A stretch of DNA of 64,000 nt, taken from NCBI RefSeq assembly GCF_016925675.1, contig NZ_CP070507.1, positions 124,001 through 188,000 of the forward strand, read 5' to 3'. Positions 8,201 through 16,433 of this stretch are shown one piece after another. Numbering within the stretch: the first letter of the stretch is position 1; every line of letters starts with the position of its first letter. The notes beneath the pieces were generated by a model. It searched no databases. It worked only from the letters and a program-made list of their open reading frames with translations, and was not told where the DNA came from. A program made the translations under genes and the position numbers. The stretch is from Pseudomonas hygromyciniae. Lineage in GTDB: Bacteria; Pseudomonadota; Gammaproteobacteria; Pseudomonadales; Pseudomonadaceae.

Positions 8201-8658
8201 AAGCTATCCAGAGCCATCGGGTTTCGAAGGGCATCACGAACCTTCGACAATGTGCTCAGGCTAGAAAATAGCCCGTAATCAGTCATGCTTGGCGTTGAGA
8301 AAGCCTGCTCCGTAGTCTTTGTGATGCGATAGGCCACTGTAGAAATCACGGAGCCGACAAAGGCTGGGCCCAGAGGTACGTTATCCACCACCCGCACCTG
8401 CGATGACACCGTATCCTCGATGACCGTAGTGACCGTGGGGCCGTAAAACATCATGTAGAGGACAAGCACAAGGCCCGCCTTTCCGAAAGTGATCGCCTGA
8501 TTATTAAAAACTGCTTGAAACGCCAGCAGGAGGAGGCCTAGTAGTGCGCCAATTCGGGCAAGGTCTTCGGAGTCGCCGCTTCCTGTGATCATGGCGCAGG
8601 CATTCAGCATAATTTCAAGAAATTCGGCACTGCCAGTCGTGTAGATTGTAAAGTCCAT
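5221..8658 (-). CDS. traG: TraG mating-pair stabilization / pilus assembly protein
   Basis: 1145 residues. The N-terminal third carries several hydrophobic spans, including long spans around residues 345-370, 375-395 and 440-460, as in F TraG. A long polar, Ser/Gln/Ala-rich region follows, as in the periplasmic part of TraG, which takes part in pilus assembly, mating-pair stabilization and entry exclusion recognition. A proline-rich 13-residue tandem repeat (VPQMPSHGPGSEA type) ends the protein. The start ATG has AGGGAGGAATTC upstream. It is the last gene of the traF-traH-traG operon, 11 nt after traH. Confidence 0.85.
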   Translation of the reverse strand: MDFTIYTTGSAEFLEIMLNACAMITGSGDSEDLARIGALLGLLLLAFQAVFNNQAITFGKAGLVLVLYMMFYGPTVTTVIEDTVSSQVRVVDNVPLGPAFVGSVISTVAYRITKTTEQAFSTPSMTDYGLFSSLSTLSKVRDALRNPMALDSFQNYRKSEGWDLPRSVNEYMTFCSLNPVALRTDKTLTDLYRAPGWSQVLSNQNSSMFIYVYDGTAGAMKSCAEARSFLNAHLQNVYTDVLGDILQKGFSEEVKTNRMTSGVQVQVATDQAIQSLALSSKSAQDYVLTSLIAPIFNDSRVDAMNHWQEQRAAMALRESLNQQEIQWAGKGDSFKHYMRPMIAFFEGMLYAMTPFLAFALLLGGPGLSILGKYLVLPLAVGLWMPLLSIVNAFTLWYAGAQMEAVFNGYDPTGPGFAMLQLMDIDKAIGKALGIGGLLAASVPPLALFIVSGSAMVANSLMGQMTSGDKFKSEDVNPRSQASAPVLSTNASFTSDQVSTGVAKTGTTQLAETISSEQAASSVVQSASMASQTATSQYQESLKAAGQQLSSSGTGRQALAQIGENLSASSALSSNASYNEAKESLRSLGLSESSLNQATSNAAMGVSTPFGGLKRTDNTSADTMTQENRAKAEKALAQLTQSVQSTDSNVLTFATGDAFSSSALAQQSASNTDEIGKTRSSAIQAQQTYNQASSLQDTIKAGQSLSLRDAGVKALTRGLGRNETGLALEKIAGQTESGKELYEQAFGSQSIQDMSKDTSERRAMAAIRAINQDGRLGDLLMSQYNPFDFNVNQGDANSNAGLTSSAAKATAGTDAIAGKLDAKWNSNAGAYASSNDMNASGYQATKEDGATVIGQRNSENMDPVIDANSQNQDHVSNRSSQAAYETLAARGQAASQGTNLGSVVANGANGAFTGINTIAGAFRSGSDSEKLENYYDIGINQGLKPEEAQYFAAKATGEFGSTEGDAYRELNGYYRSQGIRDTNYIAGAITAIDDAAKAPESGSYPTLTALADSRAAVHYQTHQAPSPEDVPQMPSHGPGSEAVPQMPSHGPGSEAVPQMPSHGPGSEAVPQMPSHGPGSEDVPQIPSHGPGSEDVPQIPSPGPTSQETVQVPTQGPTRQSTQSVPAPSSAAPAAPKPQRPTGINTD
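5358..5593 (-). repeat. 39-bp tandem repeat in the traG 3' end
   Basis: About six near-identical 39-bp units encode the 13-residue repeat GPGSEAVPQMPSH and variants (EDVPQIPSH). The three central units are almost identical at DNA level, which points to recent expansion and probable copy-number variability of a flexible proline-rich tail. Confidence 0.8.
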
Positions 8659-8669
8659 AGAATTCCTCC

Positions 8670-10073
8670 CTATGCGCCTGCGTTATCGTTGATGGTCCCT
8701 TGGGGCAAGGTTCCGCTATCGAAAACAGGAGCCATCTGGAGCATTTTTTCTGCTTGGCCATCAGCATCTTTGCCTTTCATCGCCTCCTCGATGTAGGAGC
8801 GATATTCATCCATGAGCTCGCCTTTGGTAGCCCTAAGATCTTCAATCACCTTCCCTGCGTCCGCCATATTCAGACTGGTCAGGCCTTTCTCTGTATGCCC
8901 AAGAAGCTGATAGATAAGACTCATCGAAGCATCTGCAGCAATCTTCTTGGCGAACTGATCCAGATAGTCGTAGCCAGATTGAGCGCCGGCTTTCTGGGTG
9001 ATCTTCATCAGATTTACACCCACGCGGCTTGAGGCTAGGTAAGCAATACGATTTCCGTCAGCAGTCGTAGCTGTACCGTTGGCAAATCGTTCAAGGATTC
9101 CATTGTTCTTCAGATCCTCCAGGATTCGTGTTTCGAGCCCCTTGAAACTAGTGAGGGTACGAACGTTCGGGTCAGCACAGTCCGGATCGTTCTGGCCACA
9201 CTGATACACCTTCACATCAAGGTTGGTAGAGCCTTCAACAAGAATTTTCAGGCCTTCGCCGGTGATCAACTTGGGCATAGGCTGCGCTGCGAAGTTTTTT
9301 CCTCCTTTGTCATCGTTAGTGAGCACCACGTTGTAGCTGCCGACCATTGACATGACGAACTCCGCGTTTTCGTCGCTGCCGAAAAGAATTTGAGACTGGA
9401 GACCAGACTTCTTCATGGCGCACCAAAGTACGTTCCCGGTGTTCTCACACTGGACCGCTTTTCCAGCAGACGTGATGCGGCTAGCCGGAGAGTCCTCTTT
9501 CGTGGATTTTGCGGTGAAAAAGTCGGATGAGACGTTCGAGCCAAAGGCTGTCATCGCGGATTTGAAGTCAGTGCTCTCTTCATATGCCTTTTTTGCATTC
9601 GTTACCAAACCGCTCGCCAACTGACAGCTGTTGGAAAACATTTGATTGAGTGACTGGATCTTGTTGGCCAGGTTGCGGATGACACCACCTGTCTGAGCAT
9701 CCATTGCATCCAGCGCCAGCTCAAAAGCAAAACCGGAGACAATGCCAGCTGCGTTTGACGCTACGTTCCTCATAAGCGCTACGAACTCCTCACCGTTGAT
9801 AAAGGAGAACGAGCCACTGTAAAGATTGATGCCCCCACAGCCCCCTTTTGCGCTTGGAGGCGTAATACTGATTAGATTGGCAGTGGATATTCGATTCCGT
9901 AGAACAACAGAACCACCGGTTACAACGCCGCGAGTGGCGGTTCTATATGCCCCAGGGTTGGTGACGTTGATCATGCCACTGAACATCTCATTAACCTGCT
10001 GTTGAATATTCGCTTGAGCCGCAAAAGGCGACACGAACAGGGCTACAGCAAGGGCGATAGGTTTGATTTTCAC
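8670..10073 (-). CDS. traH: TraH pilus assembly protein
   Basis: 467 residues with a signal peptide (cleavage likely after AAQA near residue 21), then FSGMINVTNPGAYRTATRGVVTGGS, CGGINLYSGSFSFING and FSNSCQLASGLV, all typical of F-type TraH. TraH acts at the outer membrane side in pilus extension together with TraF. The start is GTG 10073, overlapping the traF stop as GTGA, which implies coupling. It lies between traF and traG as in other F-type systems. Confidence 0.88.
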   Translation of the reverse strand: MKIKPIALAVALFVSPFAAQANIQQQVNEMFSGMINVTNPGAYRTATRGVVTGGSVVLRNRISTANLISITPPSAKGGCGGINLYSGSFSFINGEEFVALMRNVASNAAGIVSGFAFELALDAMDAQTGGVIRNLANKIQSLNQMFSNSCQLASGLVTNAKKAYEESTDFKSAMTAFGSNVSSDFFTAKSTKEDSPASRITSAGKAVQCENTGNVLWCAMKKSGLQSQILFGSDENAEFVMSMVGSYNVVLTNDDKGGKNFAAQPMPKLITGEGLKILVEGSTNLDVKVYQCGQNDPDCADPNVRTLTSFKGLETRILEDLKNNGILERFANGTATTADGNRIAYLASSRVGVNLMKITQKAGAQSGYDYLDQFAKKIAADASMSLIYQLLGHTEKGLTSLNMADAGKVIEDLRATKGELMDEYRSYIEEAMKGKDADGQAEKMLQMAPVFDSGTLPQGTINDNAGA

Positions 10074-11095
10074 TGTCCACCTCCGTTGTTTTTTTGAAAG
10101 GCGCGGCGAGCTTCTTCGCGCATCCGATTCACGAATTTTCTAGGGTCCTTTGTTGCATCTTGCGGGGCGTCAGCCAGCTTCGTGGCGTCGATTAACCCCA
10201 TTGTGTTAAGGCGAGATGTAGCGTTGTATTCCTGATCGGAAATCAGTCCCGCTTCGTTCGCGGCGATGAGAATTCGCGTAGTTGCCGTCTCCATTGACAC
10301 GGTGCTGAAGCTCACGATCTTCACGTCACTCGGAGGGACAACTAGGGCTAATGCAGGTGAAGTGACGATGCCCAGCTGCTCCGCGAGCCCAGTGTCGTAC
10401 TGTGTGTTCGGGTACTTGCCGCCAGGAAGAGGAGCCCCGTCCATAGAGACCGGCATCACAGTAAATCCGTACCTGAACTCAAGAGCTGAGACCGCGGCTA
10501 GGGCCTGCTCGCATAAAATGCAGTCATTTCCGCTGTAGAAGAACATCAGCGCGGAGCTTCCAGCGATTTGCTTCAACAACGTTTCTTTTTGCTTGCCGGC
10601 CGCAGTTGCCAAAGCATCTGAGGCAGCGTTGGAAGCTGGATAACGCATATCCTCGTCGAGCAGAGGGTCATTTCGGATCACGTCAACCGTTCGACGTGAG
10701 AAAAGCTCGGCCTTGTCCATCATGATTCGGTTGGCCCAAAAATAAGCGCTAACGTTTTCCTCGGTTGGGCTATCCATTGCTGCGTCACGCATTTTCGGAA
10801 GCATCTCGCGTATCCAGGCCACAGTGCCGGTCGGAGGTAGTTCGGGCGCAGGGGGCACCATGATTTCCGTTACTGCTGGAGGGGGGGCCGGAGGTACTAC
10901 TGGGGGTTTGAGCTCTTCAGGTTCCTTTTCTGGAGGCGGCTCTTCATACCAGAACCAGCCGCGCTCTTTATCCTGATAGAACGAAGATCCTGCTACTTGG
11001 GGTGTTTTCGGTTCGGCGGGTTGGATCCCTTCCGCAAGGGGAGTGCTGCTAATAGCGGCAGCAAGCAATAAGATGGGAAATTTAAGGGGCGTCAT
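10070..11095 (-). CDS. traF: TraF periplasmic pilus assembly protein (thioredoxin fold)
   Basis: 341 residues: signal peptide, a proline-rich linker (residues about 50-85), then the TraF domain with FWANRIMMDKAELFSRR and a thioredoxin-like segment containing FFYSGNDCILC (CxxC near residue 190). TraF supports disulfide-dependent assembly of TraH, TraU and TraN. It is the first gene of the traF-traH-traG operon, and transfer-regulon box B is centred 77 nt upstream of the ATG. Confidence 0.85.
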   Translation of the reverse strand: MTPLKFPILLLAAAISSTPLAEGIQPAEPKTPQVAGSSFYQDKERGWFWYEEPPPEKEPEELKPPVVPPAPPPAVTEIMVPPAPELPPTGTVAWIREMLPKMRDAAMDSPTEENVSAYFWANRIMMDKAELFSRRTVDVIRNDPLLDEDMRYPASNAASDALATAAGKQKETLLKQIAGSSALMFFYSGNDCILCEQALAAVSALEFRYGFTVMPVSMDGAPLPGGKYPNTQYDTGLAEQLGIVTSPALALVVPPSDVKIVSFSTVSMETATTRILIAANEAGLISDQEYNATSRLNTMGLIDATKLADAPQDATKDPRKFVNRMREEARRAFQKNNGGGQ

Positions 11096-11159
11096 GAGTC
11101 CGTCTGGCCAAGATGGGGATGCTCGAATTGTGAGCGTTGGCCAAAGCTGAAGGTCGCGA

Positions 11160-11184
11160 TTTCAAGCGCTTTTATGGTCGGAAA
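11160..11184 (-). promoter_or_regulatory. Transfer-regulon box B
   Basis: A 25-bp TTTC-to-GAAA element with left arm TTTCAAGC, core CTTTTATGG and right arm GTCGGAAA. Its centre lies 77 nt upstream of the traF start. Confidence 0.65.
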
Positions 11185-11213
11185 AAGAAGAGGGGTATGG
11201 GAAGGCCAGAGGC

Positions 11214-12329
11214 CTATCGCTGCACGCGATAGACCTCATGGCCGATGAAGCCGATAGAACCACGCTCACGAAGAACGTCATTCCAATCGACACTTTTGGA
11301 GCCGTCAGGGATGGGCATATCCGGCAACATTATCTGCGCCTTGATCCCCATTTCCCACAGACGTTTTTTCAACACGGATGCGGCTTTTTGGCCACCCTCC
11401 TTACGGTCCTTGTCAGCCCAAATTCGGACTGCTTTGGTGCAGGCTGGCGGTACGAAGGTCTCCATCAGGAATGTATTCACTAAGGGCCACACAGCTATGC
11501 CCATGGCTGTTTCTACCGACAGAGCCGTTTCCAATCCCTCACATACATTCAAGACTTCACTCGTTTGTGATGTAGGTACAGCACAACCAGGGAGCTTGCG
11601 GTTGCTGGGAATTGGGAACATTTTTTTTGGTTCAGCGATGTCTGCTTTTTCACCCTTTACTGTCAGGTAGTGACGGTTGATGGTCACAGCCTGGCCCTCT
11701 GGATCGATGAGCGAACACACTATCCCGGGATGCTTAGAACGCTTGCCGGCTTTGTCCAAGTAGGTCAATGCCGGGTGGAAGCGAACGTAACGGCTCAGCT
11801 CGGTTCGATCCCAAGCAAGAATGCCTCGAGAGCGAAGATAGAGCCTTGCTGGCTCCGCTGATGGATGTGTTAGAGGAACGGTACCCATCCACAGTTTGCG
11901 CATAGCTTCACGCAGCCAATCATCTGAAGGCTCTAGCTTGGCTGGGGCTGGGTCCTTACGGATTACAACGCTTGGGCTAAAGCCATCAGCGCTGCGTCCA
12001 TACGGATCTTTAACCCGAAGCAACGCTCCGATTTCCTGTAAAGCATGATGGAAACTCCAGTGGTTCACCCACATTAGAAGAGCTATGCCATCAGCTTTGA
12101 CACCACAGGTACGGCAGATCCCTCCGCTTGACGATACAGCCGTCTTACGGAAAATCTTAAACCCGTCCTCTCCACCATGCACCGGGCATGAAACACCCCG
12201 GCCTGCTTTTTTGTGTGCCGGCACCAGGGAAGGTGCGAGGCTCGTGTAAATGTCATGCCAGCGGCCATCAGCAGCTACCAGCACATCTTTCTTCTCTGGG
12301 GCGTAATTGCCTTCTGAGTTTTGGGACAT
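11214..12329 (-). CDS. DNA primase, P4-alpha/Toprim type
   Basis: 371 residues. An N-terminal zinc-binding module (CPVHGG ... CRTCG, residues about 47-77) is followed by a Toprim domain with VCEGLETALS (catalytic Glu) and IWADKDRKEGG (the acidic DxD-type motif). This is the plasmid/phage primase arrangement that makes primers on the transferred or replicating single strand. There is no helicase domain. The start has GGAGGTACAC before ATG. It is the last gene of a three-gene operon on the minus strand. Confidence 0.8.
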   Translation of the reverse strand: MSQNSEGNYAPEKKDVLVAADGRWHDIYTSLAPSLVPAHKKAGRGVSCPVHGGEDGFKIFRKTAVSSSGGICRTCGVKADGIALLMWVNHWSFHHALQEIGALLRVKDPYGRSADGFSPSVVIRKDPAPAKLEPSDDWLREAMRKLWMGTVPLTHPSAEPARLYLRSRGILAWDRTELSRYVRFHPALTYLDKAGKRSKHPGIVCSLIDPEGQAVTINRHYLTVKGEKADIAEPKKMFPIPSNRKLPGCAVPTSQTSEVLNVCEGLETALSVETAMGIAVWPLVNTFLMETFVPPACTKAVRIWADKDRKEGGQKAASVLKKRLWEMGIKAQIMLPDMPIPDGSKSVDWNDVLRERGSIGFIGHEVYRVQR

Positions 12330-12349
12330 GTGTACCTCCGTGGAATTGG

Positions 12350-12372
12350 AATGCGCCCCTTAGGGCGCATTT
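12350..12372 (-). promoter_or_regulatory. Intergenic hairpin before the primase gene
   Basis: Perfect 9-bp stem AATGCGCCC / GGGCGCATT with a 4-nt loop, in the 48-nt gap between the primase gene and its upstream neighbour. No T-run follows. It resembles the hairpins before many genes at 39.9-59.4 kb. Confidence 0.55.
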
Positions 12373-12377
12373 GCTGG

Positions 12378-13001
12378 CTATTTAATGATCTTGATTTGCC
12401 AAGAGTTTCGATGTGTATCCATCCACTCCTGTTCTGCTTGACCGTCGACAATCACATCTTTGAGGACACTCACAGCGGTTTTTCCAAGGAATGTCAGCGA
12501 GATCTTGTCACCTTGTTGCGCACCTGACTGACGCAGCTGAGCGTTAAGCTCGACTCCCCAAACCAGGTGCTCACCGATACGCAGGAAGAACGATTTTCCA
12601 TTTTTCCTGAGAAACCGGTAATGCGCGAAACCTGAACCGCGGTATTCGCCGGTCACAGACTTACCAACAACGCCTTGAAAATTCAGTTCAGGAGCGTACC
12701 CATCAAGCTCATCATCGCCTTCGGCAACTCTGATCTCTGGAGCGGGTTCTTGATGCTCGGGCTGGGAATCGCGGGGAATGAACTCCCCTGTTATCTCGCC
12801 CTGCTGCTGCTTATCGATCAATGCAACCTGGTGACGGCCCTGCGGCCGGTAGAAGTTGTTAATCACCACCGGTTCCAGCGCCTGGTTCATCGGTTCATTG
12901 GTTTCTGCCTCGGGAAGCTTATGAGCCAGGCGTTCCGAAACGATGCACAGGCCCTGTTGAAGACGGAGGTAGCTTGGAACATCGAAGTCAACACGGATCA
13001 T
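12378..13001 (-). CDS. Hypothetical plasmid protein with OB-like C-terminus
   Basis: 207 residues. The N-terminal half is polar and Gln/Glu/Pro-rich. The C-terminal half (GEHLVWGVELNAQLRQSGAQQGDKISLTFLGKTAVSV) matches a pattern I associate with primase- or relaxase-linked proteins of conjugative plasmids, probably a small beta-barrel. Its place between a membrane protein and the primase, with a 4-nt overlap to the upstream gene, fits a primase accessory role. Function is not established. Confidence 0.55.
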   Translation of the reverse strand: MIRVDFDVPSYLRLQQGLCIVSERLAHKLPEAETNEPMNQALEPVVINNFYRPQGRHQVALIDKQQQGEITGEFIPRDSQPEHQEPAPEIRVAEGDDELDGYAPELNFQGVVGKSVTGEYRGSGFAHYRFLRKNGKSFFLRIGEHLVWGVELNAQLRQSGAQQGDKISLTFLGKTAVSVLKDVIVDGQAEQEWMDTHRNSWQIKIIK

Positions 13002-13306
13002 TTCGCTTCTCCCTGGCGACGCAGGTACGAAGGAATGTAGTAGTTGTCATAGTCGACGCTGTTACACCAACGGGCGTTGGGTAAAGTCTTGGTAGCTTGA
13101 GGAGTCGAAGCCTTCAAACAACCGCGCAGGTAACTCAGTGAGCCAAGCAGAATCTGCTTACCATTCAGAATCACTACAGCGAGAAAAACGCAGAGTGCCA
13201 AAGGCAAAACATGCTTTGCAAACTCCGGTGCGTATGCAGCTCCCAACGTTGCAACGAGAAAGCCAAACGCGGTCAGCACTTTAACTTTGAGGGTCGTAGA
13301 TGCCAT
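12998..13306 (-). CDS. Small two-span membrane protein (102 aa)
   Basis: Two hydrophobic segments (residues about 10-25 and 32-50) precede a cytoplasmic polar tail. The first gene of the primase operon, it overlaps the next gene by 4 nt. GGAGAAC lies before the ATG and can pair with GTTCTCC in its leader, next to a perfect 10-bp hairpin. I do not recognise the family. Confidence 0.55.
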   Translation of the reverse strand: MASTTLKVKVLTAFGFLVATLGAAYAPEFAKHVLPLALCVFLAVVILNGKQILLGSLSYLRGCLKASTPQATKTLPNARWCNSVDYDNYYIPSYLRRQGEAK

Positions 13307-13340
13307 TTTTCAGTTCTCCATATTTTTGAAACGGAGAACG

Positions 13341-13365
13341 CCCTAACGGGAGATCCCCGTTAGGG
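13341..13365 (-). promoter_or_regulatory. 5'-UTR hairpin, switch-family member
   Basis: Perfect stem CCCTAACGGG / CCCGTTAGGG with loop GATCT. In mRNA sense it is followed by GTTCTCC, which is fully complementary to the GGAGAAC Shine-Dalgarno region of the gene starting at 13306; its GGGGA can alternatively pair with TCTCC. Confidence 0.6.
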
Positions 13366-13380
13366 TTTTTTGACACAAAA

Positions 13381-13404
13381 AAAGGAAGCCCAAGGGCTTC
13401 CTTC
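13381..13404. terminator. Probable terminator hairpin
   Basis: Stem AAGGAAGCCC / GGGCTTCCTT preceded by an A-run and followed by CTTTG. It lies upstream of the primase operon leader. The 13405-13716 stretch that follows holds no gene I can support. Confidence 0.6.
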
Positions 13405-13716
13405 TTTGATTAGCGCTACGCGAGCGTAGGCTTGGTTTTTAAGCTGATAAGCTCAGCTTGGCTTGCTCCCAGACGCATACACGTCATGGGTACCAGTGAC
13501 AGCAGCATGCTGACACGTAGGGTCAATAGCCTCCAGGAGGCAAATTCATAATCGACTTTAGCCGATGAGTGCTGCAATTCTCACCGCCATTTCAGCTTGT
13601 CGTCAACCGAAAAAAACACATGTCAATTTCCGACGCAATTCGTGCGCGAAATCGAAAAACAGAGCCTCCGCAAGCTGGTGCAATAGTCTGGCCACCAACA
13701 TCCGGAGAAATCGCCA

Positions 13717-14403
13717 ATGGCCACCGATCAACCACAACCGACCAAATACCAATATTCGAAGCCATCACTCAAAGGCAAAATGATACTGAACACGGAGCAG
13801 GCAAAGTTCTTCGCCGGTAACCGATTCGATAGCCTCATGACATCCCTCTTCATCATCGACGTTACCTCGCGAAAGCTGGCTAAACGCCTCAAGACCTTTG
13901 ATCACAAAGCGGTAGTAGAGGCTGTCTCGAAGAAGATTGAGCGCATGGAAGTAGCCGTGCGTGACGAGTCTGAGCGGATGGATGCTCTTCTGAAGAGCTT
14001 AGGAATCAAAGAGCTTGCCGGGTACAGCTCCCCACTGACTCGTGAGTTCGAGATCACCAGCCCGGAAATCAAGCGGATGAGCAGTCTGCTTCATGCATTC
14101 GACCACTTGATTATTCAGGTCGATACTGCCTGGTTGCATGAAAAGATTGATAGCTCCGAAGCTGATGAATTCCGCGCCAGCAAAAGCAACCAAATGGCGC
14201 GGCTAATCCGCTCACTGGTTGGCCTGGGTCAGAGCGCTCGAGCAAAAGCCTACGCCAGCAAAGTTGCAGAGCTTCAGGAGGATATCGAAAAGGCAGAAGC
14301 CAGCGTCAACGCAGAGAAGAAAGACCGTGAAGCCAAGGGCTACATCGAGCCAGATGGCAATGCAGATGCTTTGGACGCTCTTCCTGATGAAGCGGTTGCC
14401 TGA
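13717..14403 (+). CDS. DUF1845 / PFL_4669-like conjugative element protein
   Basis: 228 residues, mostly helical. The layout (SLKGKMILNTEQAKFFAG near the N-terminus, EFEITSPEIKRMSSLLHAFDHLI in the middle, then IRSLVGLGQSARAKAY) fits the DUF1845/TIGR03761 family of integrating conjugative element proteins as I recall it. A coiled-coil stretch follows near residues 175-205. GGAGAAATC lies 9 nt before the ATG and a strong terminator follows. Function in that family is unknown; the assignment is moderate. Confidence 0.5.
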   Translation: MATDQPQPTKYQYSKPSLKGKMILNTEQAKFFAGNRFDSLMTSLFIIDVTSRKLAKRLKTFDHKAVVEAVSKKIERMEVAVRDESERMDALLKSLGIKELAGYSSPLTREFEITSPEIKRMSSLLHAFDHLIIQVDTAWLHEKIDSSEADEFRASKSNQMARLIRSLVGLGQSARAKAYASKVAELQEDIEKAEASVNAEKKDREAKGYIEPDGNADALDALPDEAVA

Positions 14404-14417
14404 CAGCTCCGGTAATG

Positions 14418-14448
14418 AAAACGCCCCGCATTGCGGGGCGTTTTTTTT
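14418..14448 (+). terminator. Strong intrinsic terminator
   Basis: Stem AACGCCCCGCA / TGCGGGGCGTT followed by an eight-T run, 15 nt after the DUF1845-like stop codon. The 14450-14614 stretch beyond it contains no supported gene. Confidence 0.85.
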
Positions 14449-14614
14449 AGAAAGTACATGATGCTCGATAATCGTACTGCTGCATGCGCCAGGACGAACA
14501 TGAGCCGCAAGCTAGGTGCGAATCCTCTCCGCTAGGTCGCTCAATTATGGATTGAGGAGCTGGAGAATGACGAGTGGATGTGCAAGGTAATGAGGTGCTT
14601 TGGGGCCGTAGCTG

Positions 14615-15334
14615 TCACACCTGCTTTTCCTGTTGGGGGGACGATAGGTGTTCCTCCCGGTTTCTACCTATATGGCCTATTTTAGAACCCACGCCGTCCC
14701 GAAGCTTTAGCTTTTCTACATGACGCCTAGCAGCCCAATAACCACCCTTAATTCTGCGCTCGCTCAGTGACCGGCAAATTGATACTACATGTCCCCGGGA
14801 AAAAACCGGGGCTTTGAAGGACTGTATTTTACGAATCACGCCCCAAATACTGTAGACCCGCTCAGGCATTCCATAGGTAAATTTGGCTTGCCCGGCCATG
14901 ACTGCGTAGTTGTGAATTTTCTGAGAATGAACACCAGTAACTTTCTGAACGGCCTTGACGTGTGAGTAGTTCTGCATCAAAGGGTTTTGAACACGGTATT
15001 TCCTTCGGCCGACGATTTGCAACCATAGTTCAGGTGCTTCTGGGTCAGTTATGATTTTACCCTTGAAACACTTTGTCTCCAGTACAAAGATCCCGTAGAC
15101 CGAGACAATGACGTGATCAATTTGTGTCGACTCTTCTTTTGTCTTGCCCCGATAGATCGCGTTGGCGAACACCTTGTACTGGCCGCTAAGACATAACCGA
15201 AGCATGAAGTTCACCTTGTACTCCCCCCACCACCCCCGGTATGCAGGATATTCAAGGAGTCGCATGTGAGCGATGCCCGCAAAAACTCCCAGAATCAAAA
15301 CTGGGGGGAGGTACAACATTAGAAAGTCATTCAT
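14615..15334 (-). CDS. NERD-domain membrane protein
   Basis: 239 residues with an N-terminal membrane segment (residues about 4-22) followed by a NERD (nuclease-related) domain: GEYKVNFML, then TQIDHVIVSVYGIFVLETKCFKG, which carries the Asp and ExK-type residues of the restriction-endonuclease-like fold. The C-terminus is basic. It follows traU after a hairpin, so expression may be partly separated from the transfer operon. A role in DNA processing or defence is possible but not shown. Confidence 0.7.
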   Translation of the reverse strand: MNDFLMLYLPPVLILGVFAGIAHMRLLEYPAYRGWWGEYKVNFMLRLCLSGQYKVFANAIYRGKTKEESTQIDHVIVSVYGIFVLETKCFKGKIITDPEAPELWLQIVGRRKYRVQNPLMQNYSHVKAVQKVTGVHSQKIHNYAVMAGQAKFTYGMPERVYSIWGVIRKIQSFKAPVFSRGHVVSICRSLSERRIKGGYWAARRHVEKLKLRDGVGSKIGHIGRNREEHLSSPQQEKQV

Positions 15335-15346
15335 ACAATCGCAAAT

Positions 15347-15362
15347 CCGCCCTTACAGGCGG
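15347..15362 (-). terminator. Hairpin between traU and the NERD gene
   Basis: Stem CCGCC / GGCGG with a 6-nt loop in the 49-nt gap after traU. The downstream tract (ATTTG) is poor in T, so it may attenuate rather than terminate. Confidence 0.4.
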
Positions 15363-15383
15363 AATCTCCATTAGAACGGTTCG

Positions 15384-16433
15384 CTAGAGCTTCGAACAGC
15401 AATCGGTCCAGCGCCAAAACATGTACATGGCATCATTTCCAGTTCCAGGCACATGCCGGCTAGGCCCACCTTCCCAGGTTTGAGGGGGCTCACCGAGCCA
15501 CATCGCTCGGCTGTTCTGAGACTTTGGCCAGAACTGAGTGACCCGATACTGACTTTTAGGAATCGTGGGGTAGATCCCCGCTTTGCAGACGTTCTCATCA
15601 CCCATGGTGCGCCGAGCAAGGCCTCTTCGATGTTGCTGAGCGATCACCCGTGCAGCAAGTAACGCCGTGGTCCGGTTTGCATCTTGTGCCACAGTTACAC
15701 CGGCAAATGGGTAGATGCTCCCCCACGTTCCGGTGCACCACCAAAGCGACTCAAGAGGCTCCTTTCGAGCGGTGACGAGAGCCGACTCAGCTGCGCAGGC
15801 GGCGATAGCAATCGGGTTGGCTACGGCCGCGGACTCAGGATGCTGGAAGAAAGCCAACGTGCCGTTGTTCCAGGTTGGATCGATCTCGGTGAAGGAGAGA
15901 ATATCGAGGTCAAGATAACCATCCGGATTGCATTTGGTAGGCGTGTAGAGATCGAGGATCTGAAGTAACGGGAAGGCATACAGATGCGCGTGATAGAACG
16001 ACCCTGACGCCTGACCAGTCTGGGTACTATTGTCCTGCCGTAGTCTCCCATAGCTTCGTTTGTTGCCAAGCGGTAGCGTTACACCGCCCAGAGTTGGCGA
16101 GCAACCTGGCTTACGGACAGTTTCAACCATCCGTGCAGGTTCCCACATTGCAGTGATGATGCCTGGCTTGTAGATCGGGGAGGAACCTTCCTGACAGGCG
16201 CAGAAGACCATTTTTGTAGCTTTCGCAGGCGCAGTACCAGGGGTTATTTGCACACCAGAAATGCGAATTGGAAAAAGGCACGCCCAACAGATGTCAGTGA
16301 ACAACTTGGGCCCAAATAGCCCTGAATCCTCACACATCACTTCGCCGGAAGAAGCCTCCGCTGCTAGCCCTGGAAGGGAAAGCATTGATGCAAATACCAA
16401 CAACGCTGCGCACATCACCTTATTGATGCTCAC
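15384..16433 (-). CDS. traU: TraU pilus assembly / DNA transfer protein
   Basis: A Cys-rich periplasmic protein (about 349 residues) with a signal peptide ending near LPGLAAEA. TraU hallmarks include ICWACLFPIRISG, FCAC, FYHAHLYAFPLLQIL, LAFFQHPESA and a C-terminal WRWTDCC. I place the start at GTG 16433 because GAGGAGG precedes it by 7 nt and it gives a good signal peptide; the longer TTG start at 16463 lacks this. The start lies inside the end of traW, so the two are coupled. TraU is needed for efficient transfer and pilus assembly. Confidence 0.87.
   Translation of the reverse strand: MSINKVMCAALLVFASMLSLPGLAAEASSGEVMCEDSGLFGPKLFTDICWACLFPIRISGVQITPGTAPAKATKMVFCACQEGSSPIYKPGIITAMWEPARMVETVRKPGCSPTLGGVTLPLGNKRSYGRLRQDNSTQTGQASGSFYHAHLYAFPLLQILDLYTPTKCNPDGYLDLDILSFTEIDPTWNNGTLAFFQHPESAAVANPIAIAACAAESALVTARKEPLESLWWCTGTWGSIYPFAGVTVAQDANRTTALLAARVIAQQHRRGLARRTMGDENVCKAGIYPTIPKSQYRVTQFWPKSQNSRAMWLGEPPQTWEGGPSRHVPGTGNDAMYMFWRWTDCCSKL

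Noticed and set aside
13569..13820. 83-codon + strand ORF before the DUF1845-like gene
   Set aside because: Composition is plausible from its internal ATG at 13620, but the ribosome binding site is weak and it overlaps the well-supported gene by 100 nt.
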